A stretch of DNA of 64,000 nt from Rhizobiaceae bacterium (GCA_025698895.1 JAILWO010000003.1:62001-126000); one strand, 5' to 3'; numbered from the stretch's first letter, positions 7,966-15,222 are shown. Notes: a model not told the origin generated them from the letters alone. Numbers and translations: made by a program.

Positions 7966-9989
7966 CCGGTTGCCGCCTTGGAACCTTCGTCGGCTTGAGC
8001 GATGCCCCGGTTCTCGATCAACCAGGTGCAGAGCGTCTCCAGGCCCTCGTGCCATCCGATCGAGGGCCGCCATCCGGTGGCCCGGGTCAGGCGCCGCGTG
8101 TCGGCGACGAAGTATTCCTGATCGCCGCAGCGCCACCCTTCGTGCTCCACGACCGGCTTGCGCCCGAGCAGTTCCGCGATTCTGGCCAGGACCATGCGAA
8201 GGCTGACGGCGTTGCCCACGCCTCCACCGAGATTGTACCTGACCGCCTGTCCGGGCTTCATCGACCGGTACACCGCCCGATAGGCCGCGACCGCGTCGTC
8301 GACATGCAGGATGTCGCGGACCTGCTTTCCGTTGCCGAACACAGTGATGGACTCGCCGGCCAGGGCTCGGATCAGAAAATGCGCGACCCAGCCCTGATCC
8401 TCCGTGCCGAACTGGCGCGGTCCGTAGATGCAGCTCATGCGCATGACCGCTGAAGGAATTCCGAAGGATGAGGCGTAGTCGAGCACGTACTGGTCGGCCA
8501 CGCCCTTCGAGCAGCCATAGGGCGTGCAGAAGTCGAGCTTCCTGTTTTCCCCGATACCGAAGCGCCGCACGGACTTCGCGGCCGGCATGTAGCGGTCCTC
8601 AAGCTCGATCATCTCCAGATCGTCGAGCGAGCCGTAGACCTTGTTGGTCGAGGCGAAGATCACCGGAATATCCGTACCGGCCCTGCGCACGCCCTCGAGC
8701 ACGTTGAGCGTGGCGCGCGCATTGACCTCGAAATCCTCCACGGGATCGGCGAGGCTTGTCGTGACCGCGGTCTGGGCAGCGAGATGAAAGACCGCCCTGG
8801 CGTCGGCCAGGACAGGTTCTATCGACGGACCGTCGCGGGTGTCGGCCACGCAGGCATGGACCCGCTCGCCGAAGCAGTCCTTCAGCCATTGCAGGTTCTG
8901 CTCGACGCCGGGCCTGCTGAGGTTGTCGAGCACGACAACCTCCTCGCCGTCGGAGAGAAAGCTCGCGGCCAGATTGGAGCCGATAAATCCACTGCCGCCA
9001 GTCACCACGATCGGCGACACGTGTCGTGACAGGGCCGGGCGCGCCAGTGCACATATCTCTTGCGCCTTGCCGATCCCGCCGTCGTGCAGGAGCCGGGCGA
9101 GCAGCTTGCGATTGCCGCGCGCGTCCACCGCACCGAGATGATAGTGGCGGGCATCGAACCAGAAGCCCTCCTGCACCGGCACGTCGTGTGGCACGTCGCG
9201 CCAACTGTACCAGTAGACGCGGTCGGCCGAGGTGGAGAGCGCGGACACGAAGCGCCGCACCTGCTCGACCTCGTCCTTGCGCCACGTCGAATATCCGGTT
9301 TCCGTGATCCAGACCTCGATATCCCGGTTATAGCGCTCGACGATCTGGCGCATCTCGCCCACATGCAGGTCCCATCCGCCCCAGGTGCCGACCTCGCTGT
9401 CCCAGGTGCCGGGAAAGCCGTGAAGTCCGACGGCCGACACCACGTCGAGTATGCCGCGCTGTCCCATCAGATCGACCCAGAGCGGATCGAAAGGCGACGG
9501 TCCGCCGAGCACCACCTTCCAGCCGCGCTCGCGGGCCCAATGAGCGGCGCTGCCGATCATTTCGCAAAACAGCGAGAAGTCCGGATCGGCGCGCCAGTCC
9601 CAGTCGAGAAGGTTGTTGGGTTCGTTCCACAACTCCACGTGATCGAAATGCCGGCCGTAGCGGGTCAGAACGTGGTCGACGAAATCGGCGTAGTCCCGCA
9701 GCCGCCGCGGTGCTCCCGACGTCTTGCCCGTGCGCGATATCGACGGCGGCGTGTAGTGGATGCAGGGAAGGACCTGCAGATCCCGCCCCAGCTTCGGGAG
9801 CAGCCAGTCGAACCAGTCCGGTCCGCCAGGCGCGAGATATTCGGCCCAGGAAAGATGGGTCCGCAGATAGGTCGCCCCTGACGCGACGATCTCGGGCAGC
9901 ACCTGTTCGGTGCGATCATATTCGCCCGGCCGGAACCATTCCACGAAGCCGAACCGGGGACCGCCCGCTGCCGGATGATCGACCGTCAT
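7962..9989 (-). CDS. fusion: glycoside hydrolase-like TIM barrel plus NAD-dependent sugar epimerase
   Basis: The 675-residue protein joins two domains. Residues 1 to about 320 look like a clan A glycoside hydrolase (GH39/beta-xylosidase-like) barrel: ELWNEPNN (Glu near 122, expected acid/base) and WITETGYST (Glu near 230, expected nucleophile), with no signal peptide. Residues from about 326 are an extended short-chain dehydrogenase/epimerase: VTGGSGFIGSN, the catalytic PYGCSKG (Tyr near 492), MRMSCIYGPRQFG and HVDDAVAA, closest in feel to CDP-paratose or UDP-sugar epimerases. Both domains appear to keep their catalytic residues. The start overlaps the upstream gene and the stop overlaps the downstream ATG by 4 bases each. 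A cytoplasmic hydrolase fused to a nucleotide-sugar enzyme is unusual; the hydrolase part may act on a glycoside intermediate or bind rather than cleave. Confidence 0.85.
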   Translation of the reverse strand: MTVDHPAAGGPRFGFVEWFRPGEYDRTEQVLPEIVASGATYLRTHLSWAEYLAPGGPDWFDWLLPKLGRDLQVLPCIHYTPPSISRTGKTSGAPRRLRDYADFVDHVLTRYGRHFDHVELWNEPNNLLDWDWRADPDFSLFCEMIGSAAHWARERGWKVVLGGPSPFDPLWVDLMGQRGILDVVSAVGLHGFPGTWDSEVGTWGGWDLHVGEMRQIVERYNRDIEVWITETGYSTWRKDEVEQVRRFVSALSTSADRVYWYSWRDVPHDVPVQEGFWFDARHYHLGAVDARGNRKLLARLLHDGGIGKAQEICALARPALSRHVSPIVVTGGSGFIGSNLAASFLSDGEEVVVLDNLSRPGVEQNLQWLKDCFGERVHACVADTRDGPSIEPVLADARAVFHLAAQTAVTTSLADPVEDFEVNARATLNVLEGVRRAGTDIPVIFASTNKVYGSLDDLEMIELEDRYMPAAKSVRRFGIGENRKLDFCTPYGCSKGVADQYVLDYASSFGIPSAVMRMSCIYGPRQFGTEDQGWVAHFLIRALAGESITVFGNGKQVRDILHVDDAVAAYRAVYRSMKPGQAVRYNLGGGVGNAVSLRMVLARIAELLGRKPVVEHEGWRCGDQEYFVADTRRLTRATGWRPSIGWHEGLETLCTWLIENRGIAQADEGSKAATG

Positions 9990-11095
9990 GCCACCAGCCC
10001 CCGGACTTCAAGTTCACGGCGCATGCGCTGGGCATTGTCCGTGGCTTCCGAGCCGGCGACCCAGTCGGCGATCTCCTCGAAGCTGTCCTCCAGCGAACGA
10101 CGAGGCGAGAAGGCCAGCAATTCCCTCGCCTTGGTAATGTCGGCGAAACAGTTGCGGATGTCGCCCGAGCGGGATTTGCCGAGAATATCCGGAGCGAGTT
10201 GCGGAGCCCCCATCACGGCGGCGAGTTCCTCCGCCACCCAGCGGATGGAATAGGCGTTGCCGCTTCCCACATTGATGACTTCGCCACCGACATTCGGACT
10301 TTCGAGAGCAAGCCGGAACGCGCGCGCCACGTCGTCGACATGCACGAAATCGCGCTTCTGCTCGCCGTCCTCGAAGACGAGGGGGCGCTGGCCGGAGGCG
10401 ATGCGGGAGGCGAAATTGGCAAGCACGCCCGTATAGGGATTGGACAGAGCCTGGCCGGGGCCAAAGACGTTAAACAGCCGCAGCGCCGTGGCCTCGACGC
10501 CGTAGGCCTCCCCGAAGATGAGGACCTGGCGTTCCTGGGCATATTTGGTCAAGGCGTAGATGGAGGCCAGGTCGACCGGCTTGCGTTCATCGGTGGGGAC
10601 CGCTCTCAACGGCCGGTGCTCCGGTCCAAGCGGATCCCACCTGCCTTGCGAAACATCCGACCTGCGGCGCCTGACCTGTTCATGCCGCCGGCCGTCGCTG
10701 TCGACATAGGCCCCTTCGCCATACACGCTCATGGAGGATGCGACGACGATGCGTTCGGGAGGCCGCTCGAGGAGCGCTTCCAAAAGCACAGCGGTACCAA
10801 GGTCGTTGGCGCCCACATAGCGGGCGATCTCATACATGGACTGACCGACACCCACCTCGGCCGCGAGATGGACAACATGGTCGACGCCCGAGATGGCCCG
10901 GTCCACGGTCTCGCGCGACCGCACATCTCCGACGACAACCTCGACTTCGGTCAGGGGGGATGATCCCGCAGGGCCGTGGACCTGTTCCACGAGGCTGTCG
11001 AGAATGCGCACGTCGTAGCCGTTCGCGAGCAGTTCAGCGGCAAGTCTGCGGCCTATGAACCCGCAACCGCCCGTGATGAGCACTCTACCAGTCAC
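9986..11095 (-). CDS. NAD-dependent sugar epimerase/dehydratase, first gene of the glycan operon
   Basis: The 369-residue extended short-chain dehydrogenase has VLITGGCGFIGRR at the N-terminus, HLAAEVGVGQSM, SSMSVYGEG and the catalytic YALTKYAQE (Tyr then Lys), followed by LRLFNVFGPGQAL. This is the GalE/RmlB-like family; the exact reaction cannot be told. The start is the GTG at 11095, chosen because AAAGGA lies 6 bases upstream on the minus strand and because residue 1 then falls just before the NAD motif. The longer open frame to 11332 runs through the promoter and a tandem repeat and reads as low-complexity Gly/Ala/Ser/Thr sequence. It overlaps the next gene by 4 bases. Confidence 0.83.
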   Translation of the reverse strand: MTGRVLITGGCGFIGRRLAAELLANGYDVRILDSLVEQVHGPAGSSPLTEVEVVVGDVRSRETVDRAISGVDHVVHLAAEVGVGQSMYEIARYVGANDLGTAVLLEALLERPPERIVVASSMSVYGEGAYVDSDGRRHEQVRRRRSDVSQGRWDPLGPEHRPLRAVPTDERKPVDLASIYALTKYAQERQVLIFGEAYGVEATALRLFNVFGPGQALSNPYTGVLANFASRIASGQRPLVFEDGEQKRDFVHVDDVARAFRLALESPNVGGEVINVGSGNAYSIRWVAEELAAVMGAPQLAPDILGKSRSGDIRNCFADITKARELLAFSPRRSLEDSFEEIADWVAGSEATDNAQRMRRELEVRGLVA

Positions 11096-11130
11096 GACAT
11101 ATCCTTTGTCGGTTTCCAATCGGCTCCCCA

Positions 11131-11155
11131 AACAGACCGTCTCTCCGGATGTTCC
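11131..11155 (-). promoter_or_regulatory. candidate EcfG-type promoter of the glycan operon
   Basis: On the minus strand GGAAC (11155-11151) is followed after 16 bases by TGTT (11134-11131). The predicted transcript would start near 11124, about 30 bases before the GTG start at 11095. With eight coupled genes behind it, this one site could place the whole glycan operon under stress control. Confidence 0.6.
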
Positions 11156-11186
11156 ACCTGAAGTCTCTCCGGCTGTTGCACCTGAA
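11139..11186. repeat. 24-bp tandem duplication over the operon promoter
   Basis: Two head-to-tail 24-base units (11139-11162 and 11163-11186) differ at two positions. The first contains the GGAAC element of the minus-strand promoter. In the second copy the equivalent of GTTCC reads GTTGC, so it would not be a functional element. The duplication is a local event, not a known repeat family. Confidence 0.85.
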
Positions 11187-11198
11187 GCTGCGCATCCG

Positions 11199-11223
11199 GG
11201 AACAATGGTGGCGGACGCCGGTT
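11199..11223 (+). promoter_or_regulatory. candidate EcfG-type promoter of the small acidic protein
   Basis: GGAAC (11199-11203), 16 bases, GGTT (11220-11223). It faces right, about 97 bases before the GTG at 11320, and forms a back-to-back pair with the glycan operon promoter. Confidence 0.55.
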
Positions 11224-11319
11224 CGAAGCCGAGCGGAACGCGCCGGGCCATCCTCCCGACACCTCCTCCCACCGCCTGGTGCGTTCCGCCGCCCTGTGAC
11301 CAATCGACGGAGCACGGAC

Positions 11320-11592
11320 GTGACCGAGGCAAGGACCACTACCGACCATGACCGGATCAGAAGCTGGATAGAGGAACGCGATGGCAAACCGGCTCGCGTT
11401 GCCGAAAGCGGAGAAGGCGGGATCCTGCGGGTGGATTTCGACCCGAGCGACGAAGGACTGGAGCCGATCGGCTGGGACGAGTTCTTCCGCATCTTCGACG
11501 AGAACGGCCTAGCCTTTCTCCATCAGGACCGTACCGAGGACGGCTCCATCAGCCGCTTCAACAAGTTCGTCGACCGCGACGCAAACGCCTGA
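11320..11592 (+). CDS. small conserved acidic protein (family sometimes labelled 1,4-alpha-glucan branching enzyme)
   Basis: The 90-residue product (starting at GTG 11320) contains HDRIRSWIEERDGKPARV, ILRVDFD, WDEFFRIFDENGLAFLHQD and SRFNKFV. This matches a family of short rhizobial proteins whose usual database label, branching enzyme, has no structural basis: it has no alpha-amylase fold and is far too short. The function is unknown. The protein is acidic and soluble with no signal peptide. The upstream EcfG-type promoter and the convergent paralogue at 11673-11969 suggest a stress role. The open frame upstream of 11320 extends into promoter and repeat sequence and was not used. Confidence 0.75.
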   Translation: MTEARTTTDHDRIRSWIEERDGKPARVAESGEGGILRVDFDPSDEGLEPIGWDEFFRIFDENGLAFLHQDRTEDGSISRFNKFVDRDANA

Positions 11593-11606
11593 GCCGTATG
11601 ACGGCG

Positions 11607-11635
11607 CCTTTCCCGAGACACCGGCTCGGGAAAGG
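11607..11635. terminator. inverted repeat between convergent genes, probable bidirectional terminator
   Basis: A perfect 11-base-pair stem (11607-11617 with 11625-11635) encloses a 7-base loop. It lies between the convergent genes ending at 11592 and 11673. Neither side has a long T tract, so it may be a weak or factor-assisted terminator. Confidence 0.5.
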
Positions 11636-11672
11636 CTTCGACGCGTTCGGGGTCACCCGCACGGTGCCGATT

Positions 11673-11969
11673 TCAGCGTCTTATGATCTGATGGAACTCG
11701 TCGCGTCGCCCGGGCTGATCGGCGGCCACGACCAGAGCCAGATTGCGTTCCTCGAACAGGCGAAACCATTCATCCCACTCGAGAATTTCGGTCTGTGACG
11801 TCACCGGCGGATCGGCGGCGTTGTCCGGTTCCTGATAGCTCTGCTGGCCAAAGGCGAGTTCGAGAATGCCCTCGTTCGCCTCTCCGCCAGGCCGAAGGAC
11901 GGGCACGCCCGCGCGGGCCGCTGCCCAATCGCGTATATCCTGCCTGTTTGTGAGCGTTTTGGTTTCCAT
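11673..11969 (-). CDS. small conserved protein, distant paralogue of the 11320-11592 product
   Basis: The 98-residue product contains DIRDWAAARAGVPVLRPGG, GILELAF, EILEWDEWFRLFEERNLALV. It shares the order of motifs of the protein encoded at 11320-11592 (IRxWxxxRxGxP, GILxxxF, WDEFFxxFxExxLA). It is short, soluble and of unknown function. The start ATG at 11969 is followed by a typical polar N-terminus (METKTLTNRQ); the ribosome binding site is weak (GAAGGA-like, 9-14 bases upstream). It lies 42 bases downstream of the UDP-glucose dehydrogenase gene on the same strand and may be co-transcribed with it. Confidence 0.7.
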   Translation of the reverse strand: METKTLTNRQDIRDWAAARAGVPVLRPGGEANEGILELAFGQQSYQEPDNAADPPVTSQTEILEWDEWFRLFEERNLALVVAADQPGRRDEFHQIIRR

Positions 11970-12011
11970 CGAATTCGTCCTTCTGAATGTGCCTGGATCT
12001 GGTCGCGTTGG

Positions 12012-13394
12012 TCAGGCCGTGCGCAGGCGACGGCCAGCGGCGGCACGCGGCTGGATACGCGCGTGAGCGGGCACCGCGCCGAGCTCTCGCGGCCGCTGGG
12101 CGGGCCTGCCAATGGAATGGTGCACGAGACCGGCCCCCGTCACATCCTCCGCCGCATAGAGGTTGCGGAAGTCGAACAGGTGGTTGCCGCTCATGACGCG
12201 CTTCAGGTGGCCGATCTTCAGGTCACGGTACTCGTCCCATTCCGTCAGCATCACGACCGCCTGCGCGCCGTCCGCCGCGGCATAGGGCGATGCCGACCAC
12301 GTAACCCGTTCGTGCCGCAGTTCGTCCGCCATCGGCGCCTTGGGATCGTGCAGCCGCACCCTGACGCCGCGTTCTGCCAGGCGGGGCACGATCGCGAGCG
12401 CGGCAGATTCCCGCGTGTCGTCGGTGTTGGCCTTGAAGGCGAGGCCCAGCACGGCCACCGTGTCTCCGGGGACAAGCGCCGCTTCGGCAAGAATGCGGTC
12501 GGCAAGCGCCACGCGTCGCGCCTGATTGCCGCTGATCACCGTCTCGACCAGCGACTGCCCGACGCCGTGGGCCCTGGCCAAGCGGGCGTAGGCCCTGGTG
12601 TCCTTGGGAAAGCAGGACCCGCCAAAGCCGGGGCCGGCGGTCAGGAAGGAGGAGCCGATCCGGCTATCCAGCCCTATGCCACGGGAGACCGACGTGACGT
12701 CCGCACCGATCTTCTCGCAGAGGTCGGCGACCTGGTTCACGAATTCGATCTTCATGGCCAGAAACGCATTGGCGACGTGCTTGGTCAGTTCGGCGTTCAC
12801 GCAGCTCGTGCGCACGATGGTCGTCCGGGACGCGAGCGGCCGATAGATCCGGTCCAGCACCTCTCCCGAGGCAGGGTCGTCGAAACCGAAGACGACACGC
12901 TCCGGCTCCAGGAAGTCGCTGATCGCCGATCCCTCCCGGAGAAATTCGGGATTGGACGCGACGTGAATGTCCAGCGCCTGCCGCTCTTCGGCAATGAGCT
13001 CACGAATCCGTTTGCAGGTGCCTGCCGCCACGGTGGACTTCACGACAATGACCGCGCCCCCGCGCAACAGGGGGGCAACCGCACGGGCCGCGGCTTCGAC
13101 ATGGGAGAGATCGATCGAACCATCCGGCCGGGAGGGCGTGCCGACCGCGATGAAAACAGCCGCGGTGTTCTCGACGGCCTTGGCAAGGTCGTCATGGAAC
13201 CGCAGACCGCCATTGGCGACGCCGGCTTCGATCATTTCCGCCAGGCCAGGCTCGTAGATCGGCACCTGTCCCTGTCTGAGTTGCGCCGTGCGCCGGACGT
13301 CTATGTCGAAGATCGAGACCCGATGTCCCAGGGAGGCGAGACAGGCGCCCGTCGTCAGTCCGACATAGCCTGCTCCGATCATCGCGATGTTCAT
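12012..13394 (-). CDS. ugd: UDP-glucose 6-dehydrogenase
   Basis: The 460-residue enzyme oxidises UDP-glucose to UDP-glucuronate in two NAD-dependent steps. It shows the N-terminal NAD motif GAGYVGLTTG, the substrate region NPEFLREGSAISDF, the central helix HVANAFLAMKIEFVNQ, and the catalytic Cys in GGSCFPKDT (near residue 261), followed by the C-terminal UDP-binding domain (VLGLAFKANTDDTRES). The length is normal. The last 30 residues are Arg/Ala-rich and probably disordered. It supplies the substrate of the UDP-glucuronate decarboxylase-like enzyme at 2522-3517. It stands alone with its own candidate EcfG-type promoter. Confidence 0.95.
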   Translation of the reverse strand: MNIAMIGAGYVGLTTGACLASLGHRVSIFDIDVRRTAQLRQGQVPIYEPGLAEMIEAGVANGGLRFHDDLAKAVENTAAVFIAVGTPSRPDGSIDLSHVEAAARAVAPLLRGGAVIVVKSTVAAGTCKRIRELIAEERQALDIHVASNPEFLREGSAISDFLEPERVVFGFDDPASGEVLDRIYRPLASRTTIVRTSCVNAELTKHVANAFLAMKIEFVNQVADLCEKIGADVTSVSRGIGLDSRIGSSFLTAGPGFGGSCFPKDTRAYARLARAHGVGQSLVETVISGNQARRVALADRILAEAALVPGDTVAVLGLAFKANTDDTRESAALAIVPRLAERGVRVRLHDPKAPMADELRHERVTWSASPYAAADGAQAVVMLTEWDEYRDLKIGHLKRVMSGNHLFDFRNLYAAEDVTGAGLVHHSIGRPAQRPRELGAVPAHARIQPRAAAGRRLRTA

Positions 13395-13423
13395 CCGGCG
13401 CTCCTGTGGTCTTTGGCGCGCCG

Positions 13424-13449
13424 AACAGACGGTGCGGGGTTGATGTTCC
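13424..13449 (-). promoter_or_regulatory. candidate EcfG-type promoter of ugd
   Basis: On the minus strand GGAAC (13449-13445) is followed after 17 bases by TGTT (13427-13424). The transcript start would be near 13417, about 23 bases before the ugd ATG at 13394. Confidence 0.55.
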
Positions 13450-13518
13450 CGCTGTCGATGATGAAGAAGCCTCCTTTGGGAAATGCATCACGCTTCCCGC
13501 GCCATGATATGGTTCACC

Positions 13519-13857
13519 TCAGGCCGGCCCACGGCCAGCGCTTCCGGCAAGGCGTGTCGGATCAAACGTCAGGCTATGGGCCTGCCTGATGCGGGCCGCT
13601 CGCATGCGAGACCGGCCGCTCGTATGCAAGGGCGGCGAGTCGTTCTCGTCGGGATTTGGAACGGGATGTTCATCGGGCAACCGCTTCGGAGGCGGTTCCT
13701 TCACGGGCTCGTTCGGCGGAAAGGGTGGAGGCGGCCGCGGTGGGTCCGGCTCGCGCCCTGGTAGCGGATTCGTCTCATACCACCCGCGACCACGATCGGC
13801 CGTCCGCCGCGCGGCCGGCGTCTTATGAGGTGTCGTACGGCCCGGCCGCGAGACCAT
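13519..13857 (-). CDS. possible proline-rich small protein (uncertain)
   Basis: This frame reads WYETNPLPGREPDPPRP, then PPPPFPPNEPVKEPPP and HPVPNPDENDSPP: a Pro/Glu/Asp-rich stretch like the small Pro-rich proteins seen in many rhizobia. The codons look used rather than random, but I cannot find a convincing start: the only in-frame ATG (13857) lies inside the gene upstream and has no clear ribosome binding site. The opposite strand reads as a Gly/Ser-rich ORF (13589-13828), which is the expected mirror of a Pro-rich one. The rest of 13395-13822 holds only the ugd promoter. Confidence 0.25.
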   Translation of the reverse strand: MVSRPGRTTPHKTPAARRTADRGRGWYETNPLPGREPDPPRPPPPFPPNEPVKEPPPKRLPDEHPVPNPDENDSPPLHTSGRSRMRAARIRQAHSLTFDPTRLAGSAGRGPA

Positions 13858-14248
13858 CGGGTGTGCGGGGAAAGCGACAGGCCGTAGCCGGCACCGCCCC
13901 CCTCCGTCTCTGGCTTCGCCCTCGCCCGTGAAGCGGAGGGAGGATGAGCGCCAAGCGCAGCAGGACGCCAAGGGCCTCGGCCAGTGCGTGCAAGCGCGCC
14001 GCAAGCAGCAGCGCGTCCTCCGGATCGTTCCCGGTCGTTCCGATGCCGGCGAAGGCCGGCTGCGGCATGCCCGTCGCCTCGGCGACGAAGTCCGCCACCA
14101 CGGCCTCGGCCCGCCGCAACAGCCACAGAACGAAACAGCGGACGAGGTAGCAGCGGCCGGCGGCCTGCTCGGCGAGAGCGGCGAGCGCGACCAGCAGCGC
14201 AACGATGCGCCGAAGTCTCCTGCCATCCCCTGCCGCGTAACCTTCCAT
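13823..14248 (-). CDS. hypothetical protein with hydrophobic N-terminal half
   Basis: The ATG at 14248 has a strong ribosome binding site (AAGGAAGG, 6 bases upstream). The 141-residue product has an Arg-rich start, then two hydrophobic stretches (IVALLVALAALAEQAAG and CYLVRCFVLWLL, about residues 15-44), and an Ala/Leu-rich helical middle. The last 40 residues (PPLHGRGRSQRRRG onward) read like translated GC-rich intergenic repeat, so the original C-terminus may have been replaced or extended by repeat sequence. No family recognised. It is on the same strand as the neighbouring small stress genes. Confidence 0.5.
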   Translation of the reverse strand: MEGYAAGDGRRLRRIVALLVALAALAEQAAGRCYLVRCFVLWLLRRAEAVVADFVAEATGMPQPAFAGIGTTGNDPEDALLLAARLHALAEALGVLLRLALILPPLHGRGRSQRRRGAVPATACRFPRTPDGLAAGPYDTS

Positions 14249-14428
14249 GCCGCCTTCCTTTCTTCGGCGGACATTGTCCTACCGGTCGCGGGGCAGGTGG
14301 ATAGATCCAAGGCAAGATTCGTTGAAAAGGCCGGTTCTGCGGGCCGCGGCGCCGGAATCTGTTCACACTCCGAAAGGGGGAAGGGCCATCGCAAAGGGCT
14401 ACGCCACCCCCTCCAGCCCTTCGGGCCA

Positions 14429-14449
14429 CCTCCCCCTCGAAGGGGGAGG
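14429..14449. repeat. REP-like palindrome
   Basis: A perfect 9-base-pair stem of C/T then A/G bases (14429-14437 with 14441-14449) encloses a 3-base loop (CGA), preceded by further C-rich sequence (14411-14428). The pattern resembles dispersed palindromic repeats of alphaproteobacterial intergenic regions. It lies in the 14249-14482 gap between two minus-strand genes, where I see no coding sequence. Confidence 0.6.
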
Positions 14450-14482
14450 AAAGCGGCAGGCGGACGGCTAGAGCCGCAGGTA

Positions 14483-14761
14483 TCAAGCGCGATCGAAATG
14501 GCCGCCTTCCCGCGAGGGGTTGCGCTCGATGGTTTCTTCCTCGGAGTCGTCAGGGAGGGCATCGTCGCTCTCCTGATACGAATTGTCCTCTTCCTCCTCG
14601 AGCGACTGCTCCCCGGAGCGCTCGCGAAAGCGCATGTCTCCGTTTTCGAAACGCTGCTCGGGCACGACTTCGCCCGTGCGGACCGCGTCCCAGTCATTCT
14701 GCTCGATACCGGGCACATCGTCCGGCGCCGGCTTTGCCGGCTCTTGCTTTCGGTTTGTCAT
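14483..14761 (-). CDS. small acidic hydrophilic protein
   Basis: The 92-residue product is highly charged and probably disordered: an N-terminus rich in Lys and Pro (MTNRKQEPAKPAPDDVPG), then FENGDMRFRERSGEQ and a run of Glu and Asp (SLEEEEDNSYQESDD). There is no membrane segment or cysteine. The ATG at 14761 has GGAG 6 bases upstream, and an EcfG-type promoter lies at 14806-14830, both of which fix this start against the longer open frame. Function unknown. Hydrophilins of this kind are common in bacterial stress regulons, so a protective role is an inference. Confidence 0.65.
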   Translation of the reverse strand: MTNRKQEPAKPAPDDVPGIEQNDWDAVRTGEVVPEQRFENGDMRFRERSGEQSLEEEEDNSYQESDDALPDDSEEETIERNPSREGGHFDRA

Positions 14762-14805
14762 GCCGATCTCCAATTTGGTTCCGGCAATTCCGGATATGGA
14801 AGGCA

Positions 14806-14830
14806 AACCGGAAGCGGCGAGAATTGTTCC
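14806..14830 (-). promoter_or_regulatory. candidate EcfG-type promoter of the acidic hydrophilic protein
   Basis: On the minus strand GGAAC (14830-14826), 16 bases, GGTT (14809-14806). The transcript start would be near 14799, about 38 bases before the ATG at 14761. Confidence 0.6.
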
Positions 14831-14883
14831 TGCCAAGACAGGTTGGTCGCCGGCCCAGTCGGGTCTCGCAACCGCCGGTCTCG

Positions 14884-15222
14884 TCAGGAGAGCGCGAGGG
14901 CGAGCGCGGACGCCGCCGCCAGGACAAAGAAGCCTGCCGCCAGCAGCAACCAATGCACGGGACGCAAGGCCCAGGACCGCCCCGAATCGGGCGGATCGGA
15001 ACGGCGCATGGCGGTCGCGGAAGCGGATTGCGAAGCGTTGCGCGAGGGGCCGAGAGGCGCGGACGGTCCGGCCGGATTTCCGGCTGCGCCGGCTTCCTGA
15101 TCCGTCTCCATGGGAGCCGCGGCCGGATCGAAACCCGGCACCTTGTCTCTGGTGACGCCCTCCTGCGTCAGCTTCCTTGCCGAAAGGGCGTCCGTCCGGC
15201 GCGATTCCGCATCGTCCTGCAT
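14884..15222 (-). CDS. small protein with C-terminal membrane anchor
   Basis: The 112-residue product has a long polar, Ala/Pro/Ser-rich N-terminal part (MQDDAESRRTDALSARK, TRDKVPGFDP) and ends in one hydrophobic helix (WLLLAAGFFVLAAASALAL, about residues 91-109). This is a tail-anchored layout: a cytoplasmic domain held at the inner membrane. The ATG at 15222 has AGGAGG 5 bases upstream. A divergent pair of EcfG-type promoters separates it from the DUF2934 gene. Function unknown. Confidence 0.65.
   Translation of the reverse strand: MQDDAESRRTDALSARKLTQEGVTRDKVPGFDPAAAPMETDQEAGAAGNPAGPSAPLGPSRNASQSASATAMRRSDPPDSGRSWALRPVHWLLLAAGFFVLAAASALALALS

Noticed and set aside
11096-11332. N-terminal extension of the first glycan operon epimerase
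   Set aside because: The extra 79 codons cover the divergent promoters and the 24-bp tandem repeat and read as low-complexity Gly/Ser/Thr sequence. The GTG at 11095 with AAAGGA upstream fits the family start.
13589-13828. Gly/Ser-rich plus-strand ORF of 79 residues
   Set aside because: It is the mirror of a Pro-rich minus-strand frame and has no good ribosome binding site or start.
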